A stretch of DNA of 64,000 nucleotides from Gaiellasilicea sp033857955 (GCA_033857955.1 JAWVCW010000033.1:1-64000), one strand, 5' to 3'; positions 49,762 through 58,320 are shown, numbered from the stretch's first letter. Numbers and translations: made by a program. The notes: generated from the letters alone by a model not told the origin.

Positions 49762-50481
49762 TTAGGCCGCGTCGAGCGCGTTTCGCAGCGAGCGCACGTA
49801 GTCGCGCAGCACGCGCGGGCCGCCCTCGGCCGCCTCGAGCGCGCGGGAGCCCACGACCACGCCGTCCGTCAGTTCGGCCGCAGCGCGCGCGTCGTCGGGC
49901 GTCGAGATCCCGAAGCCCGCGTACAGCGGCACGTCCCCAGCCACCGCTCGAGTGCGCTCGGCCAGGCCTGCCAGCGCATTCGAAAGACCGGTGCGCGCGC
50001 CCGTGGTTCCCGTCACCGTAACGAGGTAGAGCCAGCCGTCCGTTCGCTCGGCAGCGAGCCGGATCCGCTCGTCGGTGGAGGTCGGCGCGACGAGCTGGAC
50101 GCGACGCAGTTCCGGCTTCTCATCGGCAGGGAGGTCGGCGATGATCAGACTCGTCGCGCCGGCCGCCTGCGCGTCTGTCGCGAGGCGTTCCCAGCCGTAC
50201 GCCTCGAGCAGCGAAGAGTACGTCATGGGTACGAGCGGCACATCGACGCGCTCGCGCACGGCGGCGAGGCACTCGAGGCACGCCTTCGTCCGCATTCCCT
50301 GGGCGAGCGCCTTCTCGGCGGCCCGCCGGACCACCGGCCCGTCCGCGAGGGGGTCGGAGAACGGGAAGCCGAGCTCGACGAGATCGGCGCCGCCCTCGAC
50401 CGCCGCCTCGGCGAGCTCCGGCGTGTCCGGCCCGCACATCAGATAGATCGCGAGGGTTTTCTGCTGGGCGGCAGAACTCAT
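49762..50481 (-). CDS. trpA: Tryptophan synthase alpha chain
   Basis: 239 residues from ATG 50481. The conserved TrpA blocks are KTLAIYLMCGPDTPELAEAAVEGGADLVELGFPFSDPLADGPVVRRAAEKALAQG (catalytic Glu in VELGFPFSDPLADGP), VPLVPMTYSSLLEAYG, LIIADLPADE, VAPTSTDERIRLAAERTDGWLYLVTVTGTTGAR and YAGFGISTPDDARA. It cleaves indole-3-glycerol phosphate and passes indole to TrpB. It is separated from trpB by an opposite-strand gene that starts five bases from its own start, so it needs its own promoter or read-through. It is somewhat short for the family (about 250-270). Confidence 0.95.
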   Translation of the reverse strand: MSSAAQQKTLAIYLMCGPDTPELAEAAVEGGADLVELGFPFSDPLADGPVVRRAAEKALAQGMRTKACLECLAAVRERVDVPLVPMTYSSLLEAYGWERLATDAQAAGATSLIIADLPADEKPELRRVQLVAPTSTDERIRLAAERTDGWLYLVTVTGTTGARTGLSNALAGLAERTRAVAGDVPLYAGFGISTPDDARAAAELTDGVVVGSRALEAAEGGPRVLRDYVRSLRNALDAA

Positions 50482-50486
50482 CGACG

Positions 50487-51059
50487 ATGCCTCTGGGGCC
50501 GAATGTCGTGCCTGGTCGGCCGAACTGGCTGACTGCCGGGACGAGGCACATGCTCGTCCTGATCGCGGCGATCGTTGCCATCGAGATGATCCCCGTTCGG
50601 CTGACGGTCGAGCGCGCGTGGTGGATCTTCGGCATCGGCGCGGTCGCTCCCGTGGTGCTCGGCGCGCTGTTTGGCTTGCGGCGGTCTGCGGCCGGTCTGC
50701 CCGTACTCGGGAGATCCGTGCGGCTGACCGACGCGGTCCTCGTTCGCTTCCGGCATGTCGGGCTGCCGCTTCTTGGACTGGCGTTCTTCGTCTTCTGGAC
50801 GCTCCTCTACACCGGCCTCTGGGCTGCCAGCCCGCATGAGGCATTCGGCGGCGTCAGCGACAGGCCGCGGCTTGCGGACTTCTTCTACTACGCCGTGTCG
50901 ACGGCGTTCACGTCGCCGCCCGAAGGGATCTCTGCGGGCTCGCGCGGAGTGCGAAGCGCGACGATGATCGAGCTCTTCACCGCGCTCGCACTGATCAGCG
51001 TCTACCTGTCGAGCTTCGTCGACTGGCAACGGACGCGAGCTCGCGAAGACACGGGCTAG
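50487..51059 (+). CDS. Ion-channel-like membrane protein inserted antisense in the trp operon
   Basis: 190 residues with four hydrophobic segments: HMLVLIAAIVAIEMIP, AWWIFGIGAVAPVVLGALFG, VGLPLLGLAFFVFWTLLYTGLW and the last ATMIELFTALALISVYLSSF. The part before the last helix (FFYYAVSTAFTSPPEGISAGS, then RSATMIELFTAL) follows the pore-loop plus inner-helix outline of two-TM potassium channels, but the selectivity filter TVGYG is absent. The gene fits exactly between trpA and trpB with five bases to each. It may conduct ions or be a pore-like protein of another kind. Confidence 0.7.
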   Translation: MPLGPNVVPGRPNWLTAGTRHMLVLIAAIVAIEMIPVRLTVERAWWIFGIGAVAPVVLGALFGLRRSAAGLPVLGRSVRLTDAVLVRFRHVGLPLLGLAFFVFWTLLYTGLWAASPHEAFGGVSDRPRLADFFYYAVSTAFTSPPEGISAGSRGVRSATMIELFTALALISVYLSSFVDWQRTRAREDTG

Positions 51060-51064
51060 GCAGC

Positions 51065-52180
51065 TCACGGACGGGCGAGAACCTCGGCCAGGTCCTTGTC
51101 GCCGCGGCCGGAGAGGCAGACCACGACCAGCTCGCCCTCCACATCGTCGACCCGGGCCAGAGCGTGCGAAGGCTCGAGCGCGGGGATGATCCCCTCGGTG
51201 CGCGTGAGCCGCCGGAACGCGGCGAGCGCCTCGTCGTCGGTCGTGCCGACGTAGCGGGCCCGGCCGGAGTCACGCAAGTGGGCATGTTCGGGCCCGACGC
51301 CGGGGTAGTCGAGCCCGGCCGAGATCGAGTGCGCGTCGGCGATCTGGCCGTCCTCGTCTGCGAGCACCGAGGAACGGGAGCCGTGGAGGACGCCGGCGCG
51401 GCCCGTGCCGAGGCTCGCTGCACCGGCAGCCTCGACGCCGACGAGCTCGACCTCCGCGTCGTCGAGGAAGCCGGCGAACACTCCGATCGCGTTCGAGCCG
51501 CCTCCGACGCAGGCGATCACGGTGTCCGGCAGCCTGCCCTCGGCCTCGAGCACCTGAGCGCGGGTTTCGCGGCCGATCACGGCCTGCAGCTCCCGGACGA
51601 TCGCGGGGTAGGGCGCGGGGCCGACGCAGGAGCCGATCAGGTAATGGGTCGTCTCGACGTTCGTGATCCAGTCGCGGATCGCCTCACTCGTCGCCTCCTT
51701 GAGCGTCTTCGTGCCGAACTCGACCGGCCGCACCTCAGCGCCGAGGAGTCCCATCCGCTCGACGTTCGGGCTCTGGCGGCGCATGTCCTCGGCGCCCATG
51801 TAGACGACGCACTCGAGCCCGAAACGGGCGCAGACGGTGGCCGTAGCGACGCCGTGCTGACCCGCGCCCGTCTCGGCGACGATCCGGTTCTTGCCCAGAC
51901 GGCGGGCGAGGACGGCCTGGCCGAGCGCGTTGTTCAGCTTGTGCGCGCCGGTGTGCAGGAGGTCTTCGCGCTTCAGGTAGAGGCGCTTGTCCGGCGCAAA
52001 TCGCTCGGCGCGGGTCAGCGGCGTCGGCCGGCCTGCGTAGTTGACCGCGAGCTCGTCGAGCTCGGCGCGGTAGCTCGGGTCTGCGAGCGCGTCCTCCCAG
52101 GCGGCCGTCAGCTCGTCGAGGGCGGGGATCAGCGTCTCCGGGACGTAGCGGCCGCCGTACGTTCCGTAGGTGCTAGCCAT
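51065..52180 (-). CDS. trpB: Tryptophan synthase beta chain
   Basis: 371 residues from ATG 52180. Clear TrpB motifs: STYGTYGGRYVPETLIPALDEL, YLKREDLLHTGAHKLNNALGQAVLARRLGK (Lys in HKxN binds pyridoxal phosphate), NRIVAETGAGQHGVATATVCARFG, VYMGAEDMRRQSPNVERM, ACVGGGSNAIGVFAGF, SISAGLDYPGVGPEHAHL and EGIIPALEPSHALA. It makes tryptophan from indole and serine. It overlaps trpCF by eight bases. The downstream neighbour is not trpA but the antisense membrane gene. Confidence 0.96.
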   Translation of the reverse strand: MASTYGTYGGRYVPETLIPALDELTAAWEDALADPSYRAELDELAVNYAGRPTPLTRAERFAPDKRLYLKREDLLHTGAHKLNNALGQAVLARRLGKNRIVAETGAGQHGVATATVCARFGLECVVYMGAEDMRRQSPNVERMGLLGAEVRPVEFGTKTLKEATSEAIRDWITNVETTHYLIGSCVGPAPYPAIVRELQAVIGRETRAQVLEAEGRLPDTVIACVGGGSNAIGVFAGFLDDAEVELVGVEAAGAASLGTGRAGVLHGSRSSVLADEDGQIADAHSISAGLDYPGVGPEHAHLRDSGRARYVGTTDDEALAAFRRLTRTEGIIPALEPSHALARVDDVEGELVVVCLSGRGDKDLAEVLARP

Positions 52181-53330
52181 GGGCAGCCTCGACGTAGGCG
52201 CGGACCTTCTCGGGATCCTTGATCCCCGGCTCGGTCTCCAGACGCGAGCTCGCGTCCACCGCCCAGGGACGGACGTGCCGGATCGCCTCGCCGACGTTGT
52301 CGGCTGCGAGCCTGCCGGCGAGCACGACCCGGCCAGGGGAGGCCGCCGCGCGGTCCCAGTGGTCGGGGTCGTCCTGTTGCCAGGGAAGGTCGAGCAGCCG
52401 CGCGACCTCCTCGCCCTCGCGCAGAAGCACCGCGTCGCGGCCGCGGACGGCGCCCTCGCTGCGCTCGTGCACCTGATCGAGCGCCGCGCCGCTCGCACGC
52501 GCTTCGCCGACCCAGACGGCGACGGCGAGCAGCTCGTCCGGGACCGACAGAACCTCCCTCGCAGCGCGCGGGCTCTCGGGGGCGAGGATGAAGCCCGCAA
52601 GGTCGGCGCCCGCGTCGGCTGCGACGGCGACGTCCTCTTCGCGCGTCAGACCGCACACCTTGACGAGCGGCCGCGCCAGGAGGTGGCGCAGCATGGCCGC
52701 CGGATCGGGTGCCTGCATCAGCGCCGAGCCGACGAGGATCGCATCGGCGCCTGCGAGCTCGGCGGCTGCGCCCTGTGCGCGCGTCCGCACGCCGCTCTCG
52801 GCGATCGCGACCCGGTCGGGTGGAATCCGCGCGACGAGCGCCAGTTGCGTTGCACGGTCGATCTCGAACGTCGACAGGTCACGGGCGTTGACGCCGATCA
52901 CGGGTGCCCCGTGCATGACAGCACGCTCGAGCTCGTCGGCGTCGTGCGCTTCGACGAGCGTGTCGAGGCCGAGCTTGCCGGCCAGGCCCAGCAGCAGCCG
53001 CATCCGATCGTCGTCGAGGTCACGAAGCAGCAGCAGCACTGCGTCCGCTCCTGCCTCCTTTGCGGTGCGCAGGTGCTCCTCGGTCGAGAAGAATCCCTTG
53101 GCGAGCAGCGGCACGCCGGTCGCCGCACGCGCGGCACGCAGGTCATCCCAGTCGCCGCCGAAGAGCTCGTCCACGAGCACCGAGACCGCTGCTGCGCCCG
53201 CGTGGGCGTACGCCGCCGCGAGCTCCGCGGGATCGGCGTCCGGGCGGATGTCGCCGAGCGAGGGCGAGCGCCGCTTGATCTCGGCGATCGCACCGAGCCC
53301 GGGGCCGGTGAGTGCATCCTCAAACCGCAT
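52173..53330 (-). CDS. trpCF: Fused indole-3-glycerol-phosphate synthase / phosphoribosylanthranilate isomerase
   Basis: 385 residues, two TIM barrels in one chain. Residues about 1-215 are IGPS: IAEIKRRSPSLGDIRPDADP, VSVLVDELFGGDWDDLRAARAATGVPLLAKGFF, ADAVLLLLRDL, LVEAHDADELERAV, VIGVNARDLSTFEID and IAESGVRT. Residues about 220-385 are PRAI: VKVCGLTREEDVAVAADAGADLAGFILAPESPR, VWVGEAR, and VVLAGRLAADNVGEAIRHVRPWAVDASSRLETEPGIKDPEKV. It overlaps trpD by 11 bases and trpB by eight. The C-F fusion covers two consecutive steps of the pathway. Confidence 0.95.
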   Translation of the reverse strand: MRFEDALTGPGLGAIAEIKRRSPSLGDIRPDADPAELAAAYAHAGAAAVSVLVDELFGGDWDDLRAARAATGVPLLAKGFFSTEEHLRTAKEAGADAVLLLLRDLDDDRMRLLLGLAGKLGLDTLVEAHDADELERAVMHGAPVIGVNARDLSTFEIDRATQLALVARIPPDRVAIAESGVRTRAQGAAAELAGADAILVGSALMQAPDPAAMLRHLLARPLVKVCGLTREEDVAVAADAGADLAGFILAPESPRAAREVLSVPDELLAVAVWVGEARASGAALDQVHERSEGAVRGRDAVLLREGEEVARLLDLPWQQDDPDHWDRAAASPGRVVLAGRLAADNVGEAIRHVRPWAVDASSRLETEPGIKDPEKVRAYVEAAHG

Positions 53331-54333
53331 GCGTGAACCTTGCCAGCTCGTCGAGTCGCACGGCCGCGTCGCCCGAGTCGATCGCCCGGCGGGCGAGCTC
53401 GAGCCCTTCGCGCAGGTCCTCCGCGTGCCCGGCGGCTGCGATCGCTCCGGCCGCGTTCAGCAGGATCGCGTCACGCCGGCCCCCGTTGGCGCCGGCGAAG
53501 ACCTCGCGGATCGCCTCTGCGTTCTCGGCCGGCGAGCCTCCGCGCAACTCCGCCGGGTCGCAACGCGAAATCCCGAGATCGATCGGATCGATTACGCGCT
53601 CCCGCACCTCGCCGTCGACGACCTCGCACACCTCGTTCGGGCCGGCCGGCGAGAGCTCGTCGATGCCGTGTGCGCCGTGGACGACGAACGCGCGCCGCGC
53701 GCCGAGCTGCGCCAGCACCTCGGCGAGTGTTCGCACGAGCGACGCCGAGTAGACGCCGATCACCTGCGCACGGGCGCCGGCAGGGTTGGTGAGCGGGCCG
53801 AGCACGTTGAACACGGTACGCGCGCCGAGCTCCCGCCGCACGGGTGCCGCGTGGCGCATCGCGGGGTGGTGCGCGGGCGCGAACATGAAGCCGAAGCCGA
53901 GCTCGTCGATCGACTGCGCGATTCGCTCCGGCGGTTGCTTGAGCTGGAAGCCGAGCGCCTCGAGCACGTCGGCGGAGCCGGAAGCGGACGAGACCGCGCG
54001 GTTGCCGTGCTTCGCGACGCCTGCGCCGGCGGCCGCAGCGACGATCGCCGCCGCGGTCGAGATGTTGATCGTGCTGGCGCCGTCGCCCCCGGTGCCGGCG
54101 GTGTCGACGAGGTCGTCCCGATGCGGCCGGACAGGCAGGACGTGTTCGCGCATCGCCTCGGCGCACCCGGCGATCTCGTCCGCGCTCTCGCCCTTGAGCC
54201 GCAGGGCGACGAGGAAGCCGCCGATCTGCGCCTGCGTCGCTTCGCCACGCATGATCTCGTCCATCACGTCGCGTGCTTGCGAGCGCGGCAGGTGACGGCC
54301 TTCGAGGAGCTCGGCGAGAGCTGCCTGGATCAT
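53320..54333 (-). CDS. trpD: Anthranilate phosphoribosyltransferase
   Basis: 337 residues: LPRSQARDVMDEIMRGEATQAQIGGFLVALRLKGES, then LVDTAGTGGDGASTINISTAAAIVAAAAGAGVAKHGNRAVSSASGSADVLEALG holds the KHGNR and GTGGDG phosphoribosyl-binding loops. FMFAPAHHPAMRHAAPVRRELGARTVFNVLGPLTNPA and VVHGAHGIDELSPAGP follow. It transfers phosphoribose onto anthranilate. It overlaps trpG by four bases and trpCF by 11, all leftward. Confidence 0.95.
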   Translation of the reverse strand: MIQAALAELLEGRHLPRSQARDVMDEIMRGEATQAQIGGFLVALRLKGESADEIAGCAEAMREHVLPVRPHRDDLVDTAGTGGDGASTINISTAAAIVAAAAGAGVAKHGNRAVSSASGSADVLEALGFQLKQPPERIAQSIDELGFGFMFAPAHHPAMRHAAPVRRELGARTVFNVLGPLTNPAGARAQVIGVYSASLVRTLAEVLAQLGARRAFVVHGAHGIDELSPAGPNEVCEVVDGEVRERVIDPIDLGISRCDPAELRGGSPAENAEAIREVFAGANGGRRDAILLNAAGAIAAAGHAEDLREGLELARRAIDSGDAAVRLDELARFTHAV

Positions 54334-54887
54334 CGGGAGAGGAAGTTCTCCGCGAGCTCGTGCCCGAGCGGTGTGAGGACGCTCTCGGGATGGAACTGGA
54401 CGCCCTCGATCGGGAGCTCGCGATGACGGACGCCCATCACCTCTCCGTCCGGCGTCCGCGCGGTCACCTCGAGCTCCGCGGGCACGGTCAGCGCGGCGAG
54501 GGAGTGGTAGCGGCCGGCCTCGAAGTTCGCCGGCAGTCCGGCGAAGATCCCCTTGCCGTCGTGGTCGATGGGGGACGACTTCCCGTGCAGGAGCGCGCGG
54601 GCCTGGCCGACCTCGCCGCCGAACGCCTCCACGATCGCCTGGTGGCCGAGGCAGACACCGAGCGTGCGGACGTGCGGGCCCAACCGGCGGATCACCTCGA
54701 CCGAGACGCCCGCGTCGGGCGGGCGGCCGGGGCCGGGGGAGATGACGAGGTGCGAGGGCGTGAGGCGCTCAGCCTCGTCGGGTGTGATCGCGTCGTTCCG
54801 GAACACCTGCACGTCCGCGCCGAGCTCTTGGAAGAGGTGGACGAGGTTGTAGGTGAAGCTGTCGTAATTGTCGATGACGAGGAGCAT
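54330..54887 (-). CDS. trpG: Anthranilate synthase glutamine amidotransferase component
   Basis: 185 residues from ATG 54887, immediately after the trpE stop (TGAATG). The class I glutaminase parts are MLLVIDNYDSFTYNLVHLFQELG, VISPGPGRPPDAG, the nucleophile Cys in TLGVCLGHQAIVEAFGG, and the His-Glu pair in LPIEGVQFHPESVLTPLG. It supplies ammonia to TrpE. Confidence 0.95.
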   Translation of the reverse strand: MLLVIDNYDSFTYNLVHLFQELGADVQVFRNDAITPDEAERLTPSHLVISPGPGRPPDAGVSVEVIRRLGPHVRTLGVCLGHQAIVEAFGGEVGQARALLHGKSSPIDHDGKGIFAGLPANFEAGRYHSLAALTVPAELEVTARTPDGEVMGVRHRELPIEGVQFHPESVLTPLGHELAENFLSR

Positions 54888-56120
54888 TCAGGCACCCTTC
54901 TCGGCGAGGTCGATCGCAGCCTCGAGCGCGGCAAGCTTGTTCAGACACTCGCGGTGCTCGGCGGCTGGATCCGAGTCTGCCACGATCCCGGCCCCTGCCT
55001 GCAATCGCGCCACTCCGTCGCTGAGGGCGATCGTACGGATCGCGATGCACGTGTCCATCGTCCCGCCTGGGAGAACGTAGCCGACCGCACCGGCGTACGG
55101 GCCGCGCCGGTAGCCCTCGAGCTCCGAGACGATCTGCATCGCACGCACCTTCGGCGCGCCCGAGACGGTGCCGGCGGGGAAGGCGGCGCGCAGGAGGTCG
55201 AACGGCGTCACATCGTCACGGAGCTCGCCGATCACCTCGGAGACGAGGTGCGTGACGTGCGAGAACCGCTCGGGCTCGAGGAAGCGCGCGACCTTGACGC
55301 TCCCGGGCTCGCAGACGCGTGAGAGGTCGTTGCGGCCGAGGTCGACGAGCATCACATGCTCGGCGCGGTCCTTCTCCGAGTCGAGCAGCCGCTCGGCGTC
55401 GCCCTCTCCAGGCTCTGTCGTGCCCGCGATCGGGTTCAGGCTCGCCATCCCGCTCTCGCACTTGACCAGCGTCTCGGGCGAGGAGCCGATCAGCGCGAGC
55501 CCCTCGAGCTCGAGCAGGAAGAGGTAGGGAGAGGGATTGACGCGGCGGAGCGCCCGGTAGAGCTGGAGCGCAGAGGCGGACGTCGTTCGCTCGGCGCGCT
55601 GCGAGAGGACGACCTGGAACGCATCGCCGGCCCGGATCAGCTCCTTGATCCGCCGCACGCCTTCTTCGTAGGTGGCCCGGTCGGGGTAGCGCCGCACCTC
55701 GCCGCCGGCGGAGAGATTGTGTTCCTGTAACACAATCTCCGTTTCGAGCCGGGTCGCGATCGCCTCCGGGTCGCCGGCGAGCACATCGGCGGTGCCGCTG
55801 CCGTGATCGAAGCGGACGAGCGTCTCGGCCACGACGAACCGGCTCTCCGGAAGGTCAGGGCCGGCGGCCGGACGAGGCACCGTCGGCTCGAGCTTCGCCA
55901 CGTGGTCGTAGGAGAGGTACCCGACGACCGGCTCGTCGAGGCTCTCCGCCTCGTCGAACGTGACGAGGCGCGAGCCGGAGCCGATGAACGAGTGCCGGCC
56001 GAGCCGTCCCTGCTCGACGGACTCGAGCAGGAAGCTCGCAGGGGCGCCCGCCCGCAGGCGGAGATATGCGCCGAGCGGGGTGAGCAGGTCGGTCGGGATC
56101 GGCGAAGTCGTCACGTCCAT
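54888..56120 (-). CDS. trpE: Anthranilate synthase component I
   Basis: 410 residues from ATG 56120, first gene of the leftward trp operon. Chorismate-binding motifs are seen: YEEGVRRIKELIRAGDAFQVVLSQRAER, PYLFLLELEGLALIGSSPETLVK, PIAGTTEPGEGDAERLLDSEKDRAEHVMLVDLGRNDLSRV, SHVTHLVSEVIGEL, FPAGTVSGAPKVRAMQIV, YAGAVGYVLPGGTMDTCIAIRT and QAGAGIVADSDPAAEHRECLNKL. It is about 80-100 residues shorter than TrpE of many bacteria at the N-terminus; the PNPSPYLF-type Trp-feedback region is reduced. Only 13 bases separate it from the divergent M42 gene, so the promoter must overlap coding sequence. Confidence 0.94.
   Translation of the reverse strand: MDVTTSPIPTDLLTPLGAYLRLRAGAPASFLLESVEQGRLGRHSFIGSGSRLVTFDEAESLDEPVVGYLSYDHVAKLEPTVPRPAAGPDLPESRFVVAETLVRFDHGSGTADVLAGDPEAIATRLETEIVLQEHNLSAGGEVRRYPDRATYEEGVRRIKELIRAGDAFQVVLSQRAERTTSASALQLYRALRRVNPSPYLFLLELEGLALIGSSPETLVKCESGMASLNPIAGTTEPGEGDAERLLDSEKDRAEHVMLVDLGRNDLSRVCEPGSVKVARFLEPERFSHVTHLVSEVIGELRDDVTPFDLLRAAFPAGTVSGAPKVRAMQIVSELEGYRRGPYAGAVGYVLPGGTMDTCIAIRTIALSDGVARLQAGAGIVADSDPAAEHRECLNKLAALEAAIDLAEKGA
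55713..55739. other. Perfect 11-bp inverted repeat inside trpE
   Basis: GAGATTGTGTT-CCTGT-AACACAATCTC, AT-rich compared with the rest of trpE, encodes TEIVLQEHNLS. A perfect stem of this length in coding DNA is unusual. It may be a regulatory stem in the trp message or a binding site. Confidence 0.5.
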
Positions 56121-56133
56121 AGACTGCCCGCAA

Positions 56134-57144
56134 ATGCCGTTGCCAGATGTCCTGAACGCGCTTCTCCGCGCGCACGGCCCGTCGGGCCATGAGCAGCTCG
56201 CGTTCGACGTCGTGCGCGAGGCGGTCGGCGAGGTCGCAGACGTGGAGACCGATTCCATCGGCAACATCGTCGCGCGGCGGCGGGCGGAAGGCCCGCTGAT
56301 CGCCTTCGTCGCGCACCTCGACGTGATCGGGCTGGCCGTCGCGCACATCTCGGAGGACGGCCTGATCGCCGCCCATCGGCTTGGAAGCTGGCGCGCGAAC
56401 GTCGCCTACGGGCAGCGGGTCGAGATCCGGACGAGGAAGGGCGCAGTCCAGGGCGTGATCGCGCGGAAGCTGAAGGACAACGAGAAGGTCGAGTGGGAGC
56501 AGCTCTACGTCGACATCGGCGCGCGGAACGGAAAGGAGGCGGGCGCGCTCGTCGAGATCGGCGACCCGATCGTCGTCGTGGCGCCGCCGGTCGAGCTCGC
56601 CGGCGGGCGCATCTCTTCCCGGAGCCTCGACAACCGCGCCGGCGTCTACGTCGGGCTCGAGGCGCTGCGGCGGATCGAGGGCGCGAACGTCGCCGTCGTC
56701 GGCGCCGCCCAGGAGGAGCTGGGGGCGCAGGGCGCTCAGGCGGCCGTGCACGCGCTGCGGCCGGACGTCGTCATCGCACTCGACGTCACGTACGCGACCG
56801 ACGTGCCGGGCGACGACGCCGCAACCGGCGGCCACCACGTGCTCGGTGGCGGCCCGGCGATCTTCCGCGGCCCGGCCGTCAACCCCCGAGTGTTCGAGCT
56901 GCTGCTCGACGCGGCGCGGGCTGAGGGCATCGACTACACCGTCGAGGCCGGGATGAAGAGCTACACGGACGCCGACGTCACCTTCGCCTCGCGCGATGGC
57001 GTCCCCACGGGCCTCGTCTCGATCCCGCTCCGGAACATGCACTCCCCGATCGAGATCGTCGAGCTCTCGGATCTCGAGGCGTGCATCCGGTTGCTCGTCG
57101 CCTTCGCGGGGCGAGTGCGGCCCGGCGACTCGTACGACCGCTAG
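56134..57144 (+). CDS. M42-family metallopeptidase (glutamyl-aminopeptidase/endoglucanase-like)
   Basis: 336 residues from ATG 56134. All expected metal-site residues are present: LIAFVAHLDVIGLAV (His-x-Asp), GGRISSRSLDNRAGVYVGL (bridging Asp), VGAAQEELGAQGAQAA (Glu-Glu), ALDVTYATDVP (Asp), and the last His in PLRNMHSPIEIVELSDLE. The FAPSGHE-like start is AHGPSGHEQLAFDVV. These enzymes are dodecameric aminopeptidases of the cytoplasm. It is divergent from trpE, with only 13 bases between the start codons. Confidence 0.92.
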   Translation: MPLPDVLNALLRAHGPSGHEQLAFDVVREAVGEVADVETDSIGNIVARRRAEGPLIAFVAHLDVIGLAVAHISEDGLIAAHRLGSWRANVAYGQRVEIRTRKGAVQGVIARKLKDNEKVEWEQLYVDIGARNGKEAGALVEIGDPIVVVAPPVELAGGRISSRSLDNRAGVYVGLEALRRIEGANVAVVGAAQEELGAQGAQAAVHALRPDVVIALDVTYATDVPGDDAATGGHHVLGGGPAIFRGPAVNPRVFELLLDAARAEGIDYTVEAGMKSYTDADVTFASRDGVPTGLVSIPLRNMHSPIEIVELSDLEACIRLLVAFAGRVRPGDSYDR

Positions 57145-57153
57145 ATTCAGCGC

Positions 57154-58320
57154 ATGACCCGGTCCGTCATCGTCTCCGCAGTCCGCACGCCGTTCGGCAA
57201 GCTCGGCGGTGGCCTTGCGGGCCATCAGGCGACCGAGCTCGGGTCGATCGCGATCAGGGCGGCACTCGAGCGCATCGGCCTCGAGGCGGACGAGCCCGAG
57301 TACGTGATCATGGGCCAGGTGCTGCAGGCCGGCGCCGGCCAGGCTCCTGCGCGCCAGGCCGCGATCGGAGCAGGCCTGCCGAAGGAGACGCCGGCGGACA
57401 CGATCAACAAGGTCTGCGCCTCGTCGATCCGCGCCGTCCAGATCGCCGACACGATGATCCGGGCGGGCGACCGCGAGGTGATCGTCACGGGCGGGATGGA
57501 GTCGATGTCGAATGCGCCCTACCTGCTGAAGAAAGCTCGGTTCGGCTACCGGCTCGGACACGGCGAGGTGCTCGACTCGATGATCTTCGACGGGCTCACC
57601 GACGCCTACGACTCGCTGCACATGGTCCAGCACAACTCGCTGGTCTCGCGCGAGCTCGGGATCAGCCGCGAGGAGCAGGACGCGTGGGCGTTTCGGTCGC
57701 AGCAGCGCGCGGCCGCGGCGCAGGCCCAAGGGCGCTACGAGGACGAGATCGTTGCTGTACCGACCAAAACCGGGGGCGTCGTGACCGCCGACGAGAGCAT
57801 CCGCCCGGACACGACGCTCGAGTCGCTCGCGAAGCTGAAGCCCGTGTTCGATCCCGAAGGGACGACGACGGCCGGGAACGCTCCGGGGGTGAACGACGGC
57901 GCCTCGTGCGTGATCGTGACGTCCGAGGAGTTCGCGCAACGCCGCGGCCTCGAGATCCTGGGGACGATCGTCTCGCAGGGCTACGTCGCCGATGACTTCG
58001 CGTATCTGGTGCGGACGCCGGCCAATGCCGCAGCGGTCGCCCTCGAAAAGGCTGGGAAGAGCATCGACGACGTCAAGCGGGTCGAGATCAACGAGGCCTT
58101 CGCATCGGTCGCGCTCAACTCGACGCGGCTGCTGGGCGCCGACGAGGAGATCGTGAACGTGAACGGCGGCGCTGTCGCGCTCGGACACCCGATCGGAGCC
58201 TCGGGTGGCCGGATCGTCGGCTCGCTGGTGCGCGAGCTGCGGCGCAACGGGGGCGGCCTCGGCCTCGCCGCGATCTGCTCCGGCGGCGGCCAGGGCGACG
58301 CACTCCTGATCGACGTGTAG
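57154..58320 (+). CDS. Acetyl-CoA C-acetyltransferase (thiolase)
   Basis: 388 residues. Thiolase motifs are complete: TPFGKLGGGLAGHQATELGSIA, INKVCASSIRAVQIADTMIRAG (nucleophile Cys near 88), VTGGMESMSNAPYLL, INEAFASVALNSTRLLG, NGGAVALGHPIGASGGRIVGSLVREL (catalytic His) and AAICSGGGQGDALLIDV (second Cys). It condenses or cleaves acetoacetyl-CoA, or longer 3-ketoacyl-CoA. With the 3-hydroxybutyryl-CoA dehydrogenase at 61.4 kb, this suggests a C4 or beta-oxidation route. It starts nine bases after the M42 gene. Confidence 0.95.
   Translation: MTRSVIVSAVRTPFGKLGGGLAGHQATELGSIAIRAALERIGLEADEPEYVIMGQVLQAGAGQAPARQAAIGAGLPKETPADTINKVCASSIRAVQIADTMIRAGDREVIVTGGMESMSNAPYLLKKARFGYRLGHGEVLDSMIFDGLTDAYDSLHMVQHNSLVSRELGISREEQDAWAFRSQQRAAAAQAQGRYEDEIVAVPTKTGGVVTADESIRPDTTLESLAKLKPVFDPEGTTTAGNAPGVNDGASCVIVTSEEFAQRRGLEILGTIVSQGYVADDFAYLVRTPANAAAVALEKAGKSIDDVKRVEINEAFASVALNSTRLLGADEEIVNVNGGAVALGHPIGASGGRIVGSLVRELRRNGGGLGLAAICSGGGQGDALLIDV

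Noticed and set aside
55855..58188. 777-codon minus-strand frame
   Set aside because: Antisense of M42 and thiolase genes, both with complete catalytic motifs.
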